This document shows, piece after piece, positions 51,897 through 56,774 of a DNA stretch of 56,774 bases (position 1 is the stretch's first letter; each line of letters begins with the position of its first letter). The stretch comes from Verrucomicrobiia bacterium. Its GTDB lineage: Bacteria > Verrucomicrobiota > Verrucomicrobiia > Limisphaerales > UBA11358. The notes below the pieces were generated by a model. That model saw nothing but the letters and a program-made list of their open reading frames with translations. It ran no database searches and was not told the origin of the DNA. Location of the stretch: the NCBI GenBank assembly GCA_025451535.1, contig JANWKE010000022.1:1-56774 (forward strand), given 5' to 3'. The translations under genes and the position numbers were made by a program.

Positions 51897-53840
51897 GTGA
51901 GGAACCGATCGCCGCGGGCGGTTGGCCATTTGCTGATGATAAAACGACTGCAATTGAGACGGATGCTGTTGTTGCTGGGGTTGCTGGGCCTGGCCTTTGC
52001 CGGCCTGGGATACCGGCTGGTGGACTTGCAGTTATTGCGCCACGGCGAACTGGCGGCGCTGGCGCAACAAAACACGGGACTCGAATATTTCCGCGAACCG
52101 CGCCGGGGCAGCATTTTGGACGCGCACGGCAATTTGCTGGCAACCAGCATTTTTGTGAAAACGGTTTGTGCCGACCCGGTTTTGATTGGCAACCAGCAGA
52201 GGGTGGTGGCGCGTACGTTGGCTCCTTTGCTGCAAATGAGCGAGGCCGATTTGTATCAGCGATTGCTCCCGCGCGTGCGGCGGAATGAAAAAGGTGAAAC
52301 GGTTACCAACCGCTATGTCGTTTTGCAGCACAAGGTCAGAGATGAAACCTGGCTGGAAATTCAAACGACGATGGGCCGCCTGTCATTCGGTCCGGGGGAA
52401 GCCGGATTTTCCAGGGACCAACGCGCTTTCTGCCACAACTTGCGCACGCACGCGATTTTTACCAGTGCGGTGGACGATCAGTTGCGCGTGTATCCCAACG
52501 GCTCGCTCGCGGCCCACGTGTTGGGCTTTGTCAGCACCGATGAATTGTCCGTGGATGGCCAGCCGGTTTTGGAAACCTCGGGCCGGGACGGCGTCGAATT
52601 ATCCTTGAATTCGGGGTTGAGCGGCGTCCCGGGCTGGCGGGTGACGGAAATGGATCGCCGCCGACAGGAATTGGTATCATTGCGTGACCAGGACGTGCAG
52701 CCCCGCGACGGCTATAATGTGGTACTCACGATTGATGGGGTCATTCAGCATATTGTCGAATCCGCATTGACGAACGCGATGGACAAACACACGCCCATCA
52801 GTATCACGGGCATCGTCCTCCGTCCACAAACGGGCGAAATTCTGGCCATGGCGACGCTCCCCGATTTCGACCCGAATAACCCGGGCGCGTCCTCCGCCGA
52901 TGCCCGCCGCGATCGGATCATCAGTGACATCATGGAGCCCGGTTCCACCTTCAAAATCGTTGTGGTATCCGGTGCCTTGAACGAAGGTGTGGTGCAGTTG
53001 ACCGATACCTTCGATTGCGACCATGGCCATTTTGCATATGCCGGACGGATTTTGCACGACCATGAGCCGTTTGATATCCTCTCGACGGAAAGCATTATTA
53101 CCAAGTCATCGAACATCGGCGCGGCCAAAATCGGCATCCGGCTCGGGGAAGACCGGCTGTACGATTACGCGTGGGATTTTGGTTTTGGCCAGCGCACCGG
53201 AATCCCGCTGCCCGGCGAAGTCGCCGGCATTTTGCATCCGGTCAAAGATTGGAGCAAGGTGTCCATCGCCCAAATCCCAATGGGTCAGGGTGTGGCAGTA
53301 ACGCGATTACAAATGGCGCTGGCCATGTGCACCATTGCCAACGGCGGCAATTTGATGCAGCCGATGCTGGTCAGCCGCCTGGTGGATCGCAATGGTAATA
53401 CGGTGGCGCAATACGCGCCGCAGACGATTCGGCAGGTCATTAATCCCGAGACAGACAAGCTGATGGTTGAGGCGCTCAAAACCGTCGTTTCGCCGGAAGG
53501 CACGGCGCCGGACGCTGCGTTAAAGGATTATGTGGTGGCGGGCAAGACCGGCACGGCGCAGAAGGCCGGTCCGGGCGGTTACCTGCCGGGAAGGTATTTT
53601 GCGTCGTTCATTGGATTTTTCCCGGCGGACCATCCGCAACTTTGCATTTCCGTGGTGATGGACGATCCCAAGGAAGGATATTACGGTGGCCAGGTTTGTG
53701 GCCCGATTTTCAGGGAAATTGCCGAACGGTGCGCGAGCTATTTGAACCTTCCACCGGATGAAAATTTACCGGAACCCGGTTCGCCGCCGCCCCTCGTGGC
53801 GGCGGGTGGTTTGAAATCGCCCGCGGCACGGAGTCCGTGA
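51897..53840 (+). CDS. ftsI: peptidoglycan transpeptidase, FtsI/PBP2-class penicillin-binding protein
   Basis: Cross-links septal peptidoglycan. From GTG 51897 there are 647 residues; ATG 51936 also works and gives 634. A membrane helix (LLLLGLLGLAFAGLGYRL) is followed by the dimer domain (REPRRGSILDAHGNLLA) and the transpeptidase with S350-T-F-K (EPGSTFKI), SSN at 405-407 and KTGT at 550-553. All active-site motifs are intact. The C-terminal 40 residues are Pro-rich. Directly followed by murF. Confidence 0.95.
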   Translation: MRNRSPRAVGHLLMIKRLQLRRMLLLLGLLGLAFAGLGYRLVDLQLLRHGELAALAQQNTGLEYFREPRRGSILDAHGNLLATSIFVKTVCADPVLIGNQQRVVARTLAPLLQMSEADLYQRLLPRVRRNEKGETVTNRYVVLQHKVRDETWLEIQTTMGRLSFGPGEAGFSRDQRAFCHNLRTHAIFTSAVDDQLRVYPNGSLAAHVLGFVSTDELSVDGQPVLETSGRDGVELSLNSGLSGVPGWRVTEMDRRRQELVSLRDQDVQPRDGYNVVLTIDGVIQHIVESALTNAMDKHTPISITGIVLRPQTGEILAMATLPDFDPNNPGASSADARRDRIISDIMEPGSTFKIVVVSGALNEGVVQLTDTFDCDHGHFAYAGRILHDHEPFDILSTESIITKSSNIGAAKIGIRLGEDRLYDYAWDFGFGQRTGIPLPGEVAGILHPVKDWSKVSIAQIPMGQGVAVTRLQMALAMCTIANGGNLMQPMLVSRLVDRNGNTVAQYAPQTIRQVINPETDKLMVEALKTVVSPEGTAPDAALKDYVVAGKTGTAQKAGPGGYLPGRYFASFIGFFPADHPQLCISVVMDDPKEGYYGGQVCGPIFREIAERCASYLNLPPDENLPEPGSPPPLVAAGGLKSPAARSP

Positions 53841-53859
53841 CCGGTGGTTAAAATTTTCA

Positions 53860-55245
53860 GTGGAAACACGTTCTTTGAAATTTGTGGCCGAAGCCTGCGC
53901 TGCCGAACTGAAGCGCGGCTCCGGTGAGACCGCCATTCAGCGTATTTGCACTGATTCGCGGCAGGCACGGGCCGGTGATTTGTTCTTCGCCATCAAGGGC
54001 GAACGGTTTGATGGCCATGATTTTTTGAACGAAGTCGCCGCCCGGGGTGTTACGGCTGTGGTGGTGGAGCGGGAAAAAAATCCCATGCCACCGCCAAAAT
54101 GCTCAGTGTTGATCGTGGATGAGGCGCGGGCGGCGTTGGGCCGGCTGGCGGAGGCCTATCGGCGGGAATTTGACCTGCCCGTCATCGCGGTTGGAGGTTC
54201 AAATGGCAAGACGACGGTGAAGGAATTGATCGCGTCGGTGCTCCGGCAAAAACTGACAACGTTGTGGAGCGAAGCCAGTTTCAACAACGATATCGGGGTG
54301 CCGCTGACGTTGTTGCGCCTGGAGAAATCGCATCAGGTCGCGGTGCTGGAAGCAGGCACGAATCATCCGGGCGAGCTGGCGCCGCTCGTGAAAATGATTC
54401 AGCCGAAATACGGCGTGGTGACGAACGTTGGCCGCGAGCATTTGGAATTCTTTGGTGATGTCGCCGGTGCGGCACAGGAAGAAGGCTGGCTGGCCGAACT
54501 GTTGCCGGCCGATGGCAGGCTCTTTGTCGACGGTGACAATGAATGGACCGGAGAGATTGTCCGGCGTACCCGAGCAATGGTTGTGCGGGTCGGCCTCGGG
54601 GAAAAGAATGATTGGCGGGCGAAGGGAATCCGGCTGGACAAAAACGGCGCGACGTTTCGCGTGGAAGCGCCGAAGGCCGGATTCAGCGGAGAGTACCGGG
54701 TAAATTTATTGGGCCGCCATCAGGTGGTAAATGCGCTTTTCGCGGTCGCGGTCAGTGAGGAACTAGGCCTGGGCCGTCCCGCAGTGCGGGACGGCCTGGC
54801 CGAATGCCAACCGGCGAAAATGCGGATGCAATTTTGGGAAGCCGGCGGCGTGCGCGTACTCGATGACGCGTACAACGCCAACGCAGATTCGATGGTGGCA
54901 GCGCTTGAAACGCTTTGCGCCCTGCCGTTGCAGGGCCGGCGCGTGGCGGTGCTCGGCGACATGGCCGAACTTGGTGCGCAGAGTGAAGCGGCGCACGCGG
55001 AAGTTGGCCGGCGCGCGGCAGAATTGGGCATCGGCCAGTTGTTTGCAATCGGCCGGATGGCACCGGTCATGGCGGCGGCGGCGCGCGCCGCCGGCCTGAG
55101 CCGGGTGATTGAATTTAATGATGTCGAGGCGGCAAGCAATGCGGTGAAAACTTTTTTGAAGGCAGGCGATGTGGTGTTGTTGAAGGCGTCACGCGCGTTG
55201 CGCCTGGAACGCATCGCGGAAACATTGAAGTCGGAACAGTTGTGA
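53860..55245 (+). CDS. murF: UDP-N-acetylmuramoyl-tripeptide--D-alanyl-D-alanine ligase
   Basis: Adds D-Ala-D-Ala to the UDP-muramoyl tripeptide, using ATP. 461 residues from GTG 53860. The ATP loop is GGSNGKTTVKE (residues 112-122), followed by NNDIGVPLTLL and AVLEAGTNHPGEL; the central HQVVNALFAVAV and DDAYNANADSM are typical of MurF and not MurE. Usually murE precedes murF in dcw clusters; here murF follows ftsI directly, 19 bases after its stop. It overlaps nothing and is followed by mraY. Confidence 0.95.
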   Translation: METRSLKFVAEACAAELKRGSGETAIQRICTDSRQARAGDLFFAIKGERFDGHDFLNEVAARGVTAVVVEREKNPMPPPKCSVLIVDEARAALGRLAEAYRREFDLPVIAVGGSNGKTTVKELIASVLRQKLTTLWSEASFNNDIGVPLTLLRLEKSHQVAVLEAGTNHPGELAPLVKMIQPKYGVVTNVGREHLEFFGDVAGAAQEEGWLAELLPADGRLFVDGDNEWTGEIVRRTRAMVVRVGLGEKNDWRAKGIRLDKNGATFRVEAPKAGFSGEYRVNLLGRHQVVNALFAVAVSEELGLGRPAVRDGLAECQPAKMRMQFWEAGGVRVLDDAYNANADSMVAALETLCALPLQGRRVAVLGDMAELGAQSEAAHAEVGRRAAELGIGQLFAIGRMAPVMAAAARAAGLSRVIEFNDVEAASNAVKTFLKAGDVVLLKASRALRLERIAETLKSEQL

Positions 55246-55254
55246 ATCAAGGCA

Positions 55255-56403
55255 ATGCTTTATTATTTGAGCCAGAAGTTGCTCGATTGGTCGGCGGGAA
55301 TGCATTGGGGGGATCACCTCTCGGCGTTGCGGCTCTTTCGCTACATCACGGTCCGCAGTGCCGGGGCGGCGATCACCGCGCTGATTTTAAGCTGGTGGCT
55401 CGGGCCGAGGATCATCCACTGGCTCAAGCAGTTAAAGTTCGGTCAGGATTACGCGGACAAGGCCGAGGAGGCTGGCGGTTTGGGCGCGCGCGTGCTCAGC
55501 AAAAAAGGCACGCCGACCATGGGCGGCATTTTGATCGTCGCCGTGCTGGTGTTTTCGACGATGCTTTGGGCGCAATGGAACGCGCAGATCGAATTAACCC
55601 TGCTCTCGGTGCTGGTGTTGTCGGGTTTGGGGTTTTACGACGATTACGCAAAAATCATTCAGCAAAGCGGCGGTGGCACTCCGCCGCGTTTGAAACTGTG
55701 GGTCCAAATTTTGCTGGCCACGTTCATCGGGGTCTATTTGTGGTTGACGCCCTCGACAGGCAAGCTGGTGACGGAAATCATGGTGCCGTTTTACAAATAT
55801 CCGTTGGCGGTAAACGCGGGATGGATCGGCCTGCTGATCGTGGTGCTGGCCATTGTCGGAAGTTCCAATGCGGTGAATTTGACGGATGGTCTCGATGGGT
55901 TGGCGATCGGTTGCACGCTCATCGTGGCGTTTGTGTTTTTGTTTTTTACCTACCTCGCCGGCAACATCAACGCCGCCCGTTATCTGCAAATTCCCTATGT
56001 GATTGGCGCAGGCGAGTTGACCGTCTTTTGCGCGGCCCTGATTGGCGCGGGGCTGGGATTTTTATGGTTCAACTGTCATCCGGCGCAGGTGTTCATGGGC
56101 GACACCGGCTCGCTTCCCCTCGGCGGCGCGTTCGGCATCATCGCAGTGTTGATTCATCAGCCGTTTGTGCTGGTCATTGCGGGCGGCGTGTTCGTGCTGG
56201 AGGCCGTTTCGGTCATCCTGCAAACCGGCTGGTTTCGTTTCACACGAAAACGCTACGGCGTGGGCCGGCGGATTTTTTTGATGGCGCCGTTGCATCACCA
56301 TTTCGAGAAGAAGGGCTGGTACGAATCCCAGGTGGTGATGCGCTTCTACATTTTGTGCGTGCTCTTTGCCGTCGTCGCGCTGGCCACGCTGAAACTGAGA
56401 TGA
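55255..56403 (+). CDS. mraY: phospho-N-acetylmuramoyl-pentapeptide-transferase
   Basis: Transfers phospho-MurNAc-pentapeptide to undecaprenyl phosphate, giving lipid I at the inner membrane. 382 residues, about ten membrane helices. Blocks: KKGTPTMGGILI, LGFYDDYAK (catalytic DD pair), NAVNLTDGLDGLAIG and FMGDTGSLPLGG, plus the HHHFEKKGW loop. The N-terminal 60 residues are slightly longer than in E. coli MraY. Starts nine bases after the murF stop. Confidence 0.97.
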   Translation: MLYYLSQKLLDWSAGMHWGDHLSALRLFRYITVRSAGAAITALILSWWLGPRIIHWLKQLKFGQDYADKAEEAGGLGARVLSKKGTPTMGGILIVAVLVFSTMLWAQWNAQIELTLLSVLVLSGLGFYDDYAKIIQQSGGGTPPRLKLWVQILLATFIGVYLWLTPSTGKLVTEIMVPFYKYPLAVNAGWIGLLIVVLAIVGSSNAVNLTDGLDGLAIGCTLIVAFVFLFFTYLAGNINAARYLQIPYVIGAGELTVFCAALIGAGLGFLWFNCHPAQVFMGDTGSLPLGGAFGIIAVLIHQPFVLVIAGGVFVLEAVSVILQTGWFRFTRKRYGVGRRIFLMAPLHHHFEKKGWYESQVVMRFYILCVLFAVVALATLKLR

Positions 56404-56408
56404 TAATT

Positions 56409-56717
56409 ATGTTTACCCTGACTGAAAATGAAATCAGCCTGAAGCGCTTTGTCCCTTGCGTCGACGCCCCGCTGTTGCTAAAACCATTGGTGGAAAAGGT
56501 GAAGCGCGTGGTGGCCCAAAATGTGCTTTTCTTCAGCCAAGGGCTTGAAAAACAGCTGGTTTTGAGCAACCTGCAGCACAGTGGCTTCAAGCGTAACAAG
56601 ATGAACAGAAACGATTTAAAACGCCGGGAAGTTTTTGAGAGGAAGGCTTCGTGGCGGGAAACTCAACAACCCATCCTCATCACGAAAGGACGCAATCAGC
56701 GCCAAATCAATGAATAG
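56409..56717 (+). CDS. small unknown frame after mraY
   Basis: A 102-codon frame starting at ATG 56409, five bases after the mraY stop, and ending where the next start overlaps it by eight bases. The predicted protein is Lys/Arg/Asn-rich with no recognisable domain and no membrane helix (QNVLFFSQGLEKQLVLSNLQ is the most hydrophobic part). murD is the gene usually found here. The position in a tight run supports it, but composition differs from mraY; it may be non-coding. Confidence 0.4.
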   Translation: MFTLTENEISLKRFVPCVDAPLLLKPLVEKVKRVVAQNVLFFSQGLEKQLVLSNLQHSGFKRNKMNRNDLKRREVFERKASWRETQQPILITKGRNQRQINE

Positions 56718-56774
56718 TCCCAACCCGTTCGTACCCCAAGGCTCCTTGTTGGAGCTGCAAAGCAAACGCCGTTC
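56710..56774 (+). CDS. start of a further dcw-cluster gene, cut by the window edge
   Basis: From ATG 56710 the frame is open to the window end. The 21 residues visible (MNSPNPFVPQGSLLELQ...) resemble, from memory, the N-terminus of a LysM-type envelope protein of Verrucomicrobia, with a membrane anchor expected just beyond the edge. Too short to be sure. Confidence 0.35.
   Translation, partial: MNSPNPFVPQGSLLELQSKRR

Noticed and set aside
55242-56403. Long plus-strand frame overlapping all of mraY in another frame
   Set aside because: mraY is beyond doubt; the other frame is Arg/Gly/His-rich, a usual shadow in high-GC DNA. Only its tail after 56409 is kept as a doubtful small gene.

Overview
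The window is a 56.8 kb piece of a high-GC bacterial chromosome, almost certainly from Verrucomicrobiota and most likely the Pedosphaera/Limisphaera side of the phylum (subdivision 3). That placement is inference. It rests on gene content: a planctomycete/verrucomicrobial-type small cytochrome c, huge secreted proteins ending in a shared '..FYR.R..' tail, a division and cell wall (dcw) cluster starting with mraZ, abundant palindromic repeats between and inside genes, and frequent GTG/TTG starts with weak Shine-Dalgarno sequences. No rRNA, tRNA, CRISPR array or insertion sequence transposase was found.

Layout. 1-2151 is the 3' part of clpB. 2.1-18 kb is accessory: a DUF4238 remnant, a Tat-exported TIM-barrel-like protein, a giant beta-helix protein, a ParB-like small protein, a two-CDGSH protein, a tcmP-DUF5131 pair, a PKD/kelch secreted protein, an ICMT-like methyltransferase, an orphan type II secretion F protein, a GT28/MGDG-synthase-like glycosyltransferase and an outer-membrane phospholipase A. 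18-26 kb carries MarC, a lipoprotein, a DUF362 protein divergent from a TPR lipoprotein, CvpA, primase DnaG and a cytochrome. 26-35 kb holds a CbiX-type chelatase, a Gfo/Idh/MocA oxidoreductase, the tyrA-aroA-cmk-plsC run, a DUF4404 protein, tmk and cysS. 35-46 kb has a GH17 glucanase, citrate synthase, a receiver-histidine kinase, a YggT-like membrane protein, sucC and sucD separated by two extra genes, and a pectinesterase-esterase pair. 45.6-49.3 kb has a cell wall amidase, a PduO-type adenosyltransferase, a RibD-C reductase and queA. 49.4 kb to the end is the dcw cluster: mraZ, an unknown gene, rsmH, ftsL, ftsI, murF, mraY and two small downstream frames.

How the genes work together. The dcw run makes and inserts peptidoglycan precursors and appears to be controlled by MraZ through five TGG(G/T) boxes at exact 10-bp spacing just upstream. 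tyrA and aroA supply aromatic amino acids next to cmk and plsC. sucC, sucD and gltA serve the TCA cycle. The secreted hydrolases (GH17, pectinesterase, alpha/beta hydrolase, beta-helix protein) fit a plant or algal polysaccharide degrader.

The most unusual features are: (1) the tcmP-DUF5131 pair bracketed by two directly repeated copies of the 3' end of the CDGSH gene; (2) a 102-bp direct repeat at 9.8 and 13.8 kb, the second copy supplying the start of the secretion gene; (3) a 428-bp unit with 11-bp inverted ends and a 4-bp flanking duplication carrying one small secreted-protein gene; (4) repeat elements apparently tolerated in frame inside housekeeping genes (cysS, dnaG, the chelatase, perhaps clpB); and (5) the MraZ operator. 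All similarity statements are from memory of families; no database search was run.
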